This document shows, piece after piece, positions 1 through 11,160 of a DNA stretch of 64,000 nucleotides. The notes beneath the pieces were generated by a model that saw only the letters and a list, made by a program, of their open reading frames with translations, made no database searches and was not told the DNA's origin. The position numbers and the translations under genes are program-made. Origin of the DNA: Cyrtodaria siliqua (taxonomy: Eukaryota; Mollusca; Bivalvia; Adapedonta; Hiatellidae). The stretch lies in NCBI GenBank assembly GCA_037043455.1, contig JAWPHD010001418.1, positions 1-64,000 on the forward strand, in the 5' to 3' direction. Each line of letters opens with the position of its first letter. Position 1 is the first letter of the stretch.

Positions 1-473
1 TCGCTTAAAACCTTGCTGTGCTTGTATTTTTGGTCATAGCATCGTCATTCCGATTCGAATCAATCAGGTACATATTATAACAAATAGTCACAACACTGAT
101 TTCTTCAATGTGTACTTTATATCGCATCAGCGAAACGTTAAAGACGTTTGAAAGCATGTCGACTACGATATGACCTAAACAATGCATTTTCTATGTACAT
201 GGTACGGTATAGGGAAATATCTATCTGCGACGACTCTCGCATAAAAATGCAACGTGATCGTTGAAAGAAAACCGTTTAACAACACTCACCGGTACGAAGA
301 ACTTCCAGGAGTAATCACAGACGCTGCAATCGAGTTCTTTCACAAACGGTTATTTGTTTATCGTTGCGATTCACCATGTTGAAAATAAGTCACCCGGATG
401 TTGATTTTGTAACAAGCGCTCGGATTGGTCCAGTCGCTTTTCCGGTCGCTTGTACTCAGCTTCATATCGTAAG
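1..473. repeat. Left arm of a long terminal inverted repeat
   Basis: This stretch is the reverse complement of 12,836-13,303 with few differences. For example, the 60-codon open frame at 5-187 on the minus strand reappears at 13,118-13,300 on the plus strand with about five substitutions. Similarity stops near 473, where the arm reads catatcgta. The left edge is cut by the window, so the arm may be longer. The pair encloses transposase, helicase and PHD-finger genes and is interpreted as the terminal repeat of one large transposon. The shared open frame shows no known domain and is probably not a gene. Confidence 0.85.
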
Positions 474-779
474 TATACAGGTAACAAGAAAACCAGTAAT
501 TTATTATATTATATTCATGTAGTAAAATTGGCGGTACAATCAAAAACTTCAGCAAATCCTGTAGAATTTCTCTCTACAGAAGTTTATCATGACGATCGTC
601 AATTGATAATTTGATTATTTTCTCATAATTTTCAAAATGCAGTTCTGATTAGCTCCCAAATGTATTACGGTAAAAAAAAAAGAGCTGACCCTCCAGTCTC
701 AACCTCAGGGGGAGATGAGATGAGAGATGCTGTTTTAATCAGGCATGCATCAGCCAAATGGCCAACCACATAGGGCACA

Positions 780-1078
780 AGGCCCCTTATTTACTGATCT
801 ACCGATCATCTCTGCTACCGTTCACATTCCCATTGTGGTGCATACGTCTTGTACATCACTTCTACACTTACCTTCAATCTAAAAGATCTCACCACTGCGG
901 GTTCGAATCCCACTGGGAGCTCGACTTGTAAGTGAGGAAGTGTTGATTCTTTCGGATGTATAGTACTGGTTCTACCCAGGAAAAGTGGGTGGTCTGTCTC
1001 CACAAAAAAATCTACCGTCATATATAACCTTAAAACATGTGTTGAAAATGACGTCAAACACCATACAAACAAACAAAT
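780..1078 (+). mobile_element. tRNA-derived SINE copy (degenerate head)
   Basis: A pol III B-box-like sequence, gggttcgaatcc, lies at 899-910. It is followed by a body (agctcgacttgtaagtgag, then tggttctacccagg) that recurs at about 31,940-32,040, 40,215-40,345, 46,905-47,115 and 49,830-50,080. The 5' tRNA-like head is diverged and its start is uncertain. It sits inside the large inverted-repeat element. Confidence 0.6.
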
Positions 1079-1794
1079 CAAACTGCAAGCTGATATACTT
1101 CATAATCGGAAAACATTTCTTTGTGTGGTTTTTAATCAAGTGTATCAGTCTTCAGTATGTCATTGAATACATTTTAAGGGGTTTTAGATAATACAAGAAA
1201 ATTAGTGGAAGTGTGGCGGGGAGGGGGTGGTGGGGATTAAGTGAATGGGTAGTAGAAAATGTGTTAGGTAAGAGCTGGCAGCCTATGTTGTTGGTTCATT
1301 GTGCTCAGACCTACGCACTAAAAAGACAGCTAACTTTTTTGATCCGAGCACAGCAAACAAACAGTTTTTTAATGACTTTAATTGGTGGACTATTGTATTC
1401 AGACAGGTAGTGGAAATGTACAATTTATTGACAGCATTCCCTTTAATAATATTAGTCTATAAGTTTTACTTCAGATGGGTATTTTAAACCCTGCCTTAAC
1501 ACTTGGCAATCTTGAAGTGTGTATCAAAGCATTAAAATTAGCACCTTTATTTATTTATCTATCCAGTATCATCTTGATTTTAAAACTGCTTGCTTGTAAT
1601 TAAATAATATTTAGAGATTTCAGTTTTATTTTTATTCCACCTAATGTTTTAAATATAATTTAGACATAGTAATATGTGATAATAAGTTTGCTATGAACAA
1701 TTCTGTTTATTAAAATTACCGTAATGACTGTGGATGTATGCACATTTTGTACATGTACATATATGCAAAAACAAGCGGGACACGACATGAGAAA

Positions 1795-2785
1795 AAATCT
1801 CAAAATTACTATAGGTCCCTTTAAGGGCGTCCACTGCTGAATCTAAGTATCATAAGAATTTTTTAGTTTCCTGTTTTTTTATTAAGACTAACCTATTGCT
1901 AGTTAGTTTCACGAAAAAAAAATGATGGGTCGGTGATTTAACTTTTTCGCAAAATTAATCTTTAGTAATACACTCTCACAGTGTGGTTTTAAATTCTGAA
2001 TCAGATGAAAATTGTGTATGGCAACTTGTATGTATGTAGTGTGGTTTGCAGAACACGTATCGATTTTCCGTCTTTTTTAATGTAATAGTTCATACTTTAG
2101 GACGAAAAATTAAGGGTTGTGGTATTGTTATCACCATCTGAAAAATTATTACATCACTTGTCATTGCCCCACCCAGTTTACTATAAATTGCATTTTTAAA
2201 TTTGTGATCGATCAATTTTTCATGATAAAGGAATAGTAAACTTTTTGAGATATTTTGTCTACAATATATACAAGACCTTAGTTTTAGAATGAAAAAAATC
2301 AAAATCGGGGGTCGGTTTGCATATAAGAAAGATATTCAATAAAAACTGAGAAAAAAATATGCTTTTTTAGATTTCGACGAGCTCTGACATATAACGGCAT
2401 AGGTCTGTAACAAATATTAGGAAAATACTTTTTATTCCTGTCTCTGTATATCCTAACAAATGTCTTTGTAATAAAGTTTAAATTAAGTGAATATCTTAAA
2501 CAGTTTTTAAGAAATACCATCTTTTGTACCCCTACCCCCATTTTGGCTTATGTTAAAAAGTATCAATTTTGGGCACAAAATGTGAGGTAAAAACAAATTC
2601 TCAAAAATGTTCATTTTGTTTGCACTAAAATATCCCTATTGGGCATAAGTTTGTTACTGTATAATTATTTTTTCCAGTTTTATTATAATTTTTGAAATAT
2701 AACAAATGTAAATTCCCGGAAGTCAAAAATCCAAAACCTCAGCAGTGGCCACCCTTAAAGGACACATGGCAATCTTGATTTTTTA
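1795..2785. mobile_element. Non-autonomous DNA element with ~50 bp inverted ends
   Basis: The left end (1,795-1,845, with ccctttaagggcgtccactg) is the inverse of the right end (2,722-2,785, with cagtggccacccttaaagg). The ~1 kb between them is AT-rich, with only short open frames and no recognisable protein. The structure suits a MITE-like element nested in the larger transposon. No target-site duplication was resolved. Confidence 0.6.
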
Positions 2786-3268
2786 AAAACTAGTTTTTCT
2801 ACATAAATTGCATTTGTTCAATCATTAATGTTAATTATAAGAATTGTAGTAAGCCATTTGTTTTTGCATATTATTAATTTTTGATATTATTGCACCAGTA
2901 ATATATTAAAACTGATAGTATAATAAGACGAAATAGTGAATACTTAAAATTTTATTGATTTAAATATAACCAGGGTAAAAGTAAAAATGATACTGGATAT
3001 ATAAATCGAGACACCCATTTCAAATGCTTGAAGATTACCGTCCCTTTAATATTTTGAATTAGATATAAGTACATTCCTACAAATATTTAAATACATGTGT
3101 TCTTCAATGCAAGTTTTATTTATGGATACTGATGAATGAAGTGCTCTTTCTAGTATTAATCAAATCATGGCATGTGGTGGCATGATAAATGTGACAGTCA
3201 CCTCCCCACGAATCTCAACCTGAAACACACCCCTAGGCCATCATAATTGCCTTATTCATAAAGGAGAA

Positions 3269-4075
3269 TTATTTGCATTCAGTGCAATAGAACTTCGCTT
3301 CTTTTCTCTGAATTTTTTTCCACTTCATATGGTGTCGCAGTCCTGCACACTTTCTATGAAGCCAGGCAGAACATCCATCACACATAATCCATTCCTGGCC
3401 TTTCTCAACAGTATCACACTTTTTGCAATTAATTACACAATCTTCCTCGTTATTTTCTTCCGCAGAGGAATATTGTTTTCCCGCAGAAATGTCCACTTCT
3501 CGTTCAGCTTCTGAGGGCGTACTAGGACCAGGCTCAGAGGATTTACTGGGTTCCGTTTGTCTGGCAGAAACTAACTCAGATTCAGGTCTATTAGATTCTG
3601 TGGTGATATTTGGAACACTTGGTTGACTTTCCTCTGTAGTTACACTGGCACCTTTCATTAACTTTGTAGATTTTGATGATGTGGCTGATTTTGAGTCTGG
3701 CAATGTAGTTTTCAAATTCTTCTTAGAACTGGAAACTCTAACTGGTTTCCTGTGAGCCATTGTTTTCTGAATTTGGAAACTTTCTAACAAGTCTTTCCGA
3801 AACTGATTAAACATTACTAAAAGAAATTGTTTTATCATACTGTTGTTAATCTTCACCAACTGAGACACTTGCAAAGTCATTTCATTCAAAATTAATTGAA
3901 CACTGTTTTGAGTAGAACTTGTTTCACTTTTCTTAGACATGTTCACTTTTGCAAATGTTTCGAACAAATTACTGGAGGACATTATTTCGTTCCGGCAGCA
4001 TTGAAACATCTCTGAACCCTCACGATTGGAATTTTCATCAATTAATAATGCCAGACATTTTTCGGTCAACTGCAC
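3269..4075 (-). CDS. PHD-finger protein, C-terminal coding part
   Basis: This 268-codon open frame is the best coding stretch in the left block. Residues about 1-115 are predicted helical and mixed. Residues about 115-215 are rich in Ser, Thr, Glu and Pro. Residues about 216-268 form a C4HC3 PHD finger: CKKC, then CDGC, then HRKC, and a final CTEC just before the stop. PHD fingers usually bind histone H3 tails, so a chromatin or DNA-targeting role is plausible but unproven. The Met at 4,075 may be internal, because exon-like sequence lies upstream at 4,090-4,777. It sits between the long inverted repeats together with a transposase and a helicase, so it is probably transposon cargo. A host gene captured by the element is the alternative. 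Confidence 0.7.
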   Translation of the reverse strand: MQLTEKCLALLIDENSNREGSEMFQCCRNEIMSSSNLFETFAKVNMSKKSETSSTQNSVQLILNEMTLQVSQLVKINNSMIKQFLLVMFNQFRKDLLESFQIQKTMAHRKPVRVSSSKKNLKTTLPDSKSATSSKSTKLMKGASVTTEESQPSVPNITTESNRPESELVSARQTEPSKSSEPGPSTPSEAEREVDISAGKQYSSAEENNEEDCVINCKKCDTVEKGQEWIMCDGCSAWLHRKCAGLRHHMKWKKIQRKEAKFYCTECK

Positions 4076-4097
4076 ACTTTTGCATCATATTAGCCCC

Positions 4098-4511
4098 CTA
4101 CATATCTAATCCTAGCTCTTGATGCTGTTGTGACAGATCTAAAAGACAATACCCTGTTGGATGCTGCAATCTCCTGAGCTTTTTGTCCCAGGAAGTACTT
4201 GCAGTTGAAATACTGAAACATGTGTTTATGAGAATTTGTGAATTTTTCTTCACCACTAAATAAAACAAGCAATTCATTGTATATTCTGTGCTGTTTAAAT
4301 GTTCATGAATGCTTGGAAAGAATTTGCCAATGTTCTTCTTCTGTAACGGTCCAATAGTGTTAATTATATAAGTAACTGATGAATATTCCTTTTTGACGAA
4401 ATGTTGAAATTTCAATTGATCAATCCTGCCGATAATTTCATTTGTTTCAGCCTGAATTGGTGTCAACACTTTGTTTTCAATTATGTTTTGAAGCATAGAA
4501 TTCAAATCCAA
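4098..4511 (-). CDS. Exon-like frame upstream of the PHD-finger gene
   Basis: This 137-codon frame immediately precedes the PHD-finger frame on the same strand. No domain is recognised. It is disturbed by a 121 bp tandem duplication starting inside it (second copy 4,520-4,639). An acceptor-like catgtttcag is visible near 4,200. How it joins the PHD exon cannot be settled by eye: the direct junction at about 4,085-4,100 contains a stop. It could be an internal exon or degenerate sequence. Confidence 0.35.
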   Translation of the reverse strand: MDLNSMLQNIIENKVLTPIQAETNEIIGRIDQLKFQHFVKKEYSSVTYIINTIGPLQKKNIGKFFPSIHEHLNSTEYTMNCLFYLVVKKNSQILINTCFSISTASTSWDKKLRRLQHPTGYCLLDLSQQHQELGLDM

Positions 4512-4639
4512 ATCTTGACAAAATGTTGAAATTTCAATTGATCAATCCTGCCGATAATTTCATTTGTTTCAGCCTGAATTGGTGTCAACACTTTGTTTTC
4601 AATTATGTTTTGAAGCATAGAATTCAAATCCAAATCTTG
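4399..4639. repeat. Two-copy tandem duplication, ~121 bp
   Basis: Positions 4,399-4,518 and 4,520-4,639 are nearly identical copies, both ending gaattcaaatccaaatcttg. The duplication falls in the putative upstream exon of the PHD-finger gene and shifts its reading frame. Confidence 0.9.
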
Positions 4640-4777
4640 CGGGATTTGGATGCTATAATGTTGTTGAATTCATCATCAAATTCTTCTTCATAATCTGGAG
4701 CTATTTCCATGTCAGGATCAGGGTCACAAATGGAAATGTTGTGGGTGCTTACTTCTGCTGCACAAACTTGGGTGGAT
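4640..4777 (-). CDS. Acidic exon upstream of the PHD-finger gene
   Basis: On the minus strand an acceptor (tcatcttcag) at 4,778 opens a frame rich in Asp and Glu, including DPDPDMEIAPDYEEEFDDE and continuing to about 4,640. The frame then meets the 121 bp duplication and does not run straight into the next frame. It is probably a 5' exon of the PHD-finger gene. The acidic composition is visible; the function is unknown. Confidence 0.4.
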
Positions 4778-5476
4778 CTGAAGATGAAAATAAACCTGCT
4801 ATTTTATTTTTTTTAAAAACAGTAAAAAAACAACATGCAGTAATAGTACAATGCTTTTCTTAGCAGTTAGATATTAGAATTATGCTGATTTATAATATAG
4901 ATCCATATCTGGAGACCTCACCCAGGTACAGATGCGCGATTTCACGTACTTTTACAAAAATGGGTTGACAAGCAAAAGCAAAAAAAAAGAAGTTTTTTGC
5001 CATTTCTTAGCATAGGCCTTTTTAGGGGGCGTGAATATACTTTTCCATGAATTGGGAGTGGGGGTTGGATGTGTGGGCACTGGATCCGCCCTTGTCACCT
5101 TAAGCTGAGTGCACTGATGTATATGATATAAATAGGTTCTACAGTGTATTACAGTCGCCTCCTCCCTCTATTAATAATTGCGAACCCCATGGTGAAGAGG
5201 GGTAGTGCTGGCTGGTTTAACTCTGACCCTATATTGATTAAAAACAACAAAACTATATATATGAATAAGTTGGTTTATAATCCTTTATACATCTTAGAGA
5301 ATAAAAAAAAGTTAATGTTGAATTTCCTTACTGTACTTTGTCATACCTAGTTTTTTCACAAATCAAACTTTAAAAGAGGCCGAGTTGAGTGACCCAAGTG
5401 TAATTGACTTGAATTGAATTGGGGTTTTACGGCGCACCAACATGCCAGGCTCATCCTCCATTAACATCTAAATTAG
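4778..5476. other. Non-coding stretch, no gene seen
   Basis: AT-rich sequence with short A runs and no supported open frame. Near 5,410-5,440, ttgaattggggttttacgg resembles the 3' end of a retroposon on the minus strand. Confidence 0.5.
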
Positions 5477-5863
5477 GCAAAAAAATATTGTTTCCGGTAA
5501 CGGCTTCAAAAAAAGATATGGTAGGTAGGTAGACAATTTTTTTTTTTTTTTTTTTTTTTATTATTAATGACCTTATTTTTGTCAATGAAAAAACACTTTT
5601 AATATGATAGGAAGGTATTAAATGGCCCTTTTTCGATATTTGGTAATGTACACTGGAAACGCCAGGGGTCGTGGGTTAAAAACTAACTGGAGGCATTTTT
5701 TTCTCTCCATAAGAAACCTTGGTTCATGGGTTCAAATTACTATTTAATTTTTTCTTTTCTTTTATTTAATTATTTTTTTTTGCAATAAAAAAGTTAGGGT
5801 CGGCGGCTAAATGATAGGGTCGGTCGGGTTAGCGGAAACAAACACTTTTTTCTTTTAAGCCTT
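5477..5863. mobile_element. Small fold-back/MITE-like element
   Basis: The left end (ggcaaaaaaatattgtttcc) is inverted at the right end (gcggaaacaaacactttttt, near 5,835-5,863), and gggtcggtcggg sits just inside the right end. A second copy of the same design lies at 6,398-6,688. There is no coding sequence. Confidence 0.55.
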
Positions 5864-6397
5864 AAATACGAAGAATGGGCCTAGAACCTTCTAACCTGTA
5901 GAAAATTCTATTGTAGACACTCCATTTATGATGGAGCCACGTTTTCACATTTGCATATGCGGTGTCATGAAGAAAACCTTGAATGAGCATGATAACAAAA
6001 TGACAAAATGAACAGGAGGGGTGTGTGGTGTGGGGGGGGGGGGGGCGGGCGTGTCCTACCCCTCTGCCTCTAGCGGGATTTGCAGTGGTTGTATTCTACC
6101 CTGACACATGGCGAACAATACTTATTTATTTGATTAATAATTATAATAACAATTAACACAAAATAAACATATATAAAGCACAAGGTCTAGTATAATTTAT
6201 ATTAATATACACTACTGATTTATATCTGTCTTACATGAGAAATTTATGATTTATTTTTATAAAGTGGTTAGCATTGAATTTTTTCTACCCACAATGCCCT
6301 TCTGAAAATGTAAATAATATAGAGCATTTACCAATTATTTTCTAAAATGTCTATTGGATATTATTCAATCTTTATTGATATGATAAAGTTATATAAG

Positions 6398-6688
6398 GCC
6401 AAAAAAAAATAGGTGTGTTTCCTATTGCATGCTCTAAAAAAATAGAATAGGTCGGTATTTTATTTTTTTTATTTTTTTGAGCAAGATATTGTGAGATTCT
6501 ACATGTATTTATCTCATAAACCCCATACAAGTAAAATGATACTACTGAAAGCTTCTCTGTGATGTCTGTTTACCTCGATAAATCAGAACAAATTTATTAT
6601 TTTATTTTTTTCATAAAAAGTTTTAGGTCGGCCCCTTAAAAATAGGGTCGGTCGGGCCACCGGAAACACAGGTTTTTTTTTTTTTTGC
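6398..6688. mobile_element. Small fold-back/MITE-like element, second copy
   Basis: It has the same terminal design as the element at 5,477: ggccaaaaaaaaataggtgt on the left and ccaccggaaacacaggtttt on the right, with gggtcggtcggg inside the right arm. There is no coding sequence. Confidence 0.55.
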
Positions 6689-7139
6689 CTAATCAAATTG
6701 TATTATAATTATTTTAATTTGTGGCACGAAACATCCCGAGAGTAGGCACAAACCACCCCAAAAATGTATTGGCACGAAACATCCCGTGACGAACTAGTCT
6801 TATGATCCGCAGCCTGCGACGCTTGCTTATTAAGACTTGTATTTTTTTGTATTGAAACTCAAGCGTCGAAGATGATCAATACAAACGTAAGCAAACATGG
6901 CCGCCACGGAGAAACTAGATATTTAACGCGAATAAAATCGCAAGAAAGGAAGTGTTAAAAACATTGTATACAAATAGACGGATTGTAATTGAGAGAACAA
7001 ATGCATATTAAAATGCACATATGCTAGCTATTCTAGATGCCAAATTAGAAGCGGAGAAAGGAGAAAACATGCGAAATTTCTCTTCTTTGTTTTTGGATAA
7101 AGGGTTAACTTGATATTTTTTTTTACTACCGTAATGTAT

Positions 7140-7640
7140 CTTTGTGTAGAAGGTGTTTTGTATGATATACTATTAGTATATAATAGAGCATGAGTTTTGC
7201 ACGTGTACGGGGAGATAATGCACGAGTATCATACATAGTGTGTATTTAGGCTATTGTGGTATAACAGCTTTTACAGAGTATCTTACTGGTAGTATTTGGC
7301 ATAATAGGTATACATATATGTGCCAATGGAATGTACTTGGACGGCTTGAGGAAAAAAAAGTATTTAACATCGGAAGACAGTATAACATATTAAATATATT
7401 CGAATCAATACTGCAGTAACCTCTACAGTGACGATAGTGATTGCATTAACCAACTTTATGAGATGCCCATTTCGCAGCAGATGAAACGCAAGTCATGAAA
7501 TCTAGTTATATTTCTCACAAATGGCACTGAAATAAATGGCACTGGTTTTCTGCTGTAAATGTTTCTTTGCATAGGAGGTGTTTTGTATGATATACTATTA
7601 CACCTTTTACAAAGTATCTTACTGGTAGAATTTGACATCT
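7140..7640. repeat. Diverged direct duplication
   Basis: Two blocks recur about 335-425 bp apart: ggtgttttgtatgatatact at about 7,151 and 7,577, and agtatcttactggta at about 7,275 and 7,610. Spacing differs between copies, which indicates an old duplication with indels. No gene is seen from 6,690 to 8,375. Confidence 0.55.
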
Positions 7641-8375
7641 ATTACAAATATTATGCCAGCGGATATTCATTGGATACACCGTAGTCGATTCATATTATTT
7701 ACATGGCCCCCTATTTTTCATAATGTCCCCACATTTTTTACCACATGTCCCCATATCATTTTATTATGGAATGCACAAGCCAAGATTTTCTGCAACTTTT
7801 CTAAAATCGAGATTCGCAAACAGAAATTGTAAAATAAATGTTTGTGTTACTTTAATAACCAATTAATTTCTTTTCCTAATCATATTGATACTTAATTTGT
7901 TTAAAAAAACAATATGAAATAACAGTAACAGAAACTAGTTTATGTCTTCTTCTTTTTTAATATAAGTTTGGTGTGAGTTAGAGGCAATGCATAGATAATG
8001 AACATTTTCTTAATTTATCAAAAAAACAAATGTTGCTAAGGCTATACAGTGATGATGCCTTATTATATATTAATAAACTGACGGTAAATAATAGGTAGGG
8101 TACAGTACCTAGATTTGTCTTAGAGTTAGAATGAACATATTTCACGGCTTTTTCCTGGTGTGACTAAGCTTCGGAAAAAAAAATGCAACAACAACAGACA
8201 TTTTATAAAGGGATAGCCTTGAAACCATCTGACTGTAACTTGGAGGCCAATTTAAGCACAACAGATATGTAACATCCTTCCGCCAAATTTCGCATTAAAA
8301 GAGGTTACAGACTCTTACCTCATTTGTTACTGTCCTTGCCAAATTGCAGCCAATGGTAACACAGTTATAAAAAAG

Positions 8376-10305
8376 TTGACATTTTTCAGCCAAGGGAAAT
8401 GGACATTTAATATTAAAGATACAGAAGTTGATGTGTCGTGTCTACATAGCAATGATAAATTAGAAAGGACCAAAGAGAGTGTGTTAACCGTATGTGACAT
8501 TGTGAGTCGCTTGAGTCTTTGTGCAGGTCACCGTGTCACGACATCTGTCGTAGTTACACGCTAACATGTGATTGACAGATGGATGGAAGCACATGAGCAC
8601 AACAGAGACAGAGCAGAGACGTATTAGATCTGTAGTTTGCAATAAAGTTGTAGCCATTAATAGTAATCTCAATGTTTGTAAGAAGTGCCAAAAAATGACA
8701 CTTGGCGTGTCAAAAAGTGACAAAGAAAATGAACGCTCAAAAGACTTTGGACGTGAAAACAATGAACAAACTTCCGGTTAATCACAATCAAGAGTCACAA
8801 AGGATGAAATTAAAAGATTAATACCTGATGCATCGGATGAAATGGTAAAACTATTACTCAGTCAGGCCAAAAATGTAAACAGAGACCCCAGAGGGACTGC
8901 AAACATACTAAATGCTTGCCTGCAGTTGTACTCTATGAGTCCGCAAGCATACAAGGTCTTTCGAAAAACCAATTTCATAATTCTGCCATGTCCATCAACC
9001 TTGGTATATTATAAAAACAAAGTGAAGCACGAAGTTGGTTTTGACGACAATGATCTAGAATGGATGCATGAAGAAGCTTCCAGAAAAAACATTCCAGAAG
9101 AGGGCTGGGTTGGAGGAATCATCATGGACGAAATGTCCATTCAAGCAGATTAACAGATATGTAAAAGTGGAGATCTTGTTGAGTTGTCTGGAATTTTAGA
9201 TGTTGGAGAGGTGGGGAATAGTTGCCATACAATAAGAACAAGCAGAAATGAAAAATAAATAGGAACTCATGCTTTGCAGCTGTTTTCTTTAGGTGTTACT
9301 GGATTCAGGTTACCTTTTGCACATTTTATCTTTGATGGTGTGCAAGCAACAGAACTGTACTCAATTTTTGGCAAGCTGTAGATCGCCTCCAAATGTATGG
9401 TTTTAAAGTTGTTTATACCTGCATGGATGGTGCACAATCAAATCGCACCTTCATGAAGTATAACATAGGTGATCAGGCATCAACATTTAAGTGCCCTTCG
9501 CCATGCAGTATAGGAGAAATGGTTTTTATGACGTTATAAAAAAGATAAGGAACAATGTATTAAAGAGTGGCATAACAAAGAATTGCCCAAGGATTCTGAC
9601 ATTGTCGTCTACATATACCGTTCAGTGGCAAATGTTTGTTGACTGCTATAAATGGGACAAACAAAATGGTCTGCAACTACATCAAAGACTTACAAATGAG
9701 CATTTATTTTTATCAAACCAATCTAAAATGAGGAATCACCTGGCCGAAGACGTGCTTAAATGCACAAATTTTGCATTTAATGCTACAGTATCAGGTCTCA
9801 TTAGATGAAAAAGGTCAAATTTTGAATGGTGTGACAGAGTTTTTGAAAATGACATCTAAGTTAATTGACATTTTCAGAGACATGAGGCCCATTCGAGTGA
9901 AGGAAGACGAAAGGTTAATGGAGCTTAAATCAGTAAGCCAGTGGTGTTTGCAGACTGGGAACGCTATGTCGCAAACAGTAACGAGATACCAAAGAAAGAA
10001 AAGGGAAAATGTTAATGTCATATCAGTGTCACGAGGACATTCACTCGTGCGTGATTGGTTTCGTTGAAATGTGCAATATAGTGTTGAAAGACAATAGTAC
10101 TGTTTACATTACACCGGCACTTGTCAATTCCGATGTTGTTGAAAACTCATTCAATCAGCAAAGGGCAACTTATAATGGTGCCAATGCTAATCCGAATGCT
10201 TTGCAATATAAAAGGACCTTGAACAGCATCATACTTGGGCAGAACATAGTTTTAACAAAAACAATGCCGGGAGAGGTCGAGATGCAGCCATGCCCTATGG
10301 ACTGA
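8376..10305 (+). pseudogene. P-element/THAP9-like transposase, decayed
   Basis: Several frames together give a P-type transposase. Acidic and core landmarks, in order: IIMDEMSIQ near 9,115-9,150 (first catalytic Asp region); FDGVQATELYSIF near 9,330-9,370; YTCMDGAQSNRTFM near 9,415-9,455 (second Asp region); an insertion-domain-like segment with KMRNHLAEDVLKC near 9,725-9,765; and a C-terminal NSDVVENSFNQQRATYNG near 10,120-10,175 (candidate Glu). Members of this family cut and paste DNA with an RNase H-like DDE fold. The reading frame is broken: a TAA follows the DEMSIQAD segment at about 9,151, and further stops and shifts lie at about 9,255, 9,380, 9,535 and 9,805. No N-terminal THAP zinc finger was found. 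It converges with the helicase at about 10,300 and lies inside the long inverted repeats, so it is the likely founder gene of the element. Confidence 0.8.
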
Positions 10306-10682
10306 ACCAACAAATCAAAAAACGTAAAGTTGAGGGAAAGAAATAAGTCTTAGGTAAGTGTTCACACCTGTTTTGTCTTCTACAGCAACTAATGTCCTCC
10401 AGTAGCTCCGTGCTATTTTCTTCCATGGCGGTCTGTACTTTCATTGGCTGTTGTATACAAGCTCTTGTGGAAAAAGTCTTCACTCGTAGACCATCAGAAG
10501 TCCGGACTCTGCCCATGGCCACCCCAAGTTGTCCAGGCTTAAAAATGTCCCGACAATCAACCTCTACTCTGTAATAATAAATGAAAAGTGGTGTGTGTTC
10601 CATTAATATATCATATTACGTTATGTCGGGACAGCAATAGTGGGAGATGAGACAGAAAGCTAACACTGAAAGCAGGGTAGAA

Positions 10683-10735
10683 GTATGTAGCTCTAAAGCC
10701 AACGCCTTAACCACTGAGCTACCGAGGATGCTCTC
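10683..10735 (-). mobile_element. tRNA-like SINE head fragment
   Basis: On the minus strand, tagctcagtggttaaggcg is a clear pol III A-box region as in tRNA-derived SINEs. No B box follows at the expected distance, so this is a fragment and not a working tRNA gene. Confidence 0.5.
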
Positions 10736-10992
10736 AGAATATTTTTTTGATTACATTTCTATGCGTGAAAGATCGGGATTTCTTAGTGCAAGAATATTCA
10801 TAATCGCTAAATATTAATAACTAACTCAGAACACAATAATAACTAACGTTGCTAACTTAGAACACAATAATAACTAACGTTGAGACGTTGAGTCGTCACG
10901 TCAACAAAGTGTTGCTGACGTCGACGTCATCCGCCGATAACGTTCAATAAAGCGAATATTTATTTGCAAAAACGTAATTTAAAATATAATAA

Positions 10993-11160
10993 ATATATTA
11001 TTTAACTGCTGGGATCGAATATTGGGTAATCCTTCACTTGATGGTAGACGTGCTTTGTTTTTTCACTCACTCGCGTGCGCTCGTTCTTGAAAAAACCCAC
11101 ACGTCTACCACTCGCTAAGGATTTCCTGATAATCGATCCCAGCAGTTAAATAATCTATAT
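10993..11160. repeat. Hairpin-forming inverted repeat in helicase intron 2
   Basis: Arms at 10,993-11,064 and 11,088-11,160 are inverse copies with a ~23 bp loop. The outer part reads ttatttaactgctgggatcg and the inner part ggtagacgtg. It lies in the intron between helicase exons 2 and 3, probably as a short MITE. Confidence 0.8.
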
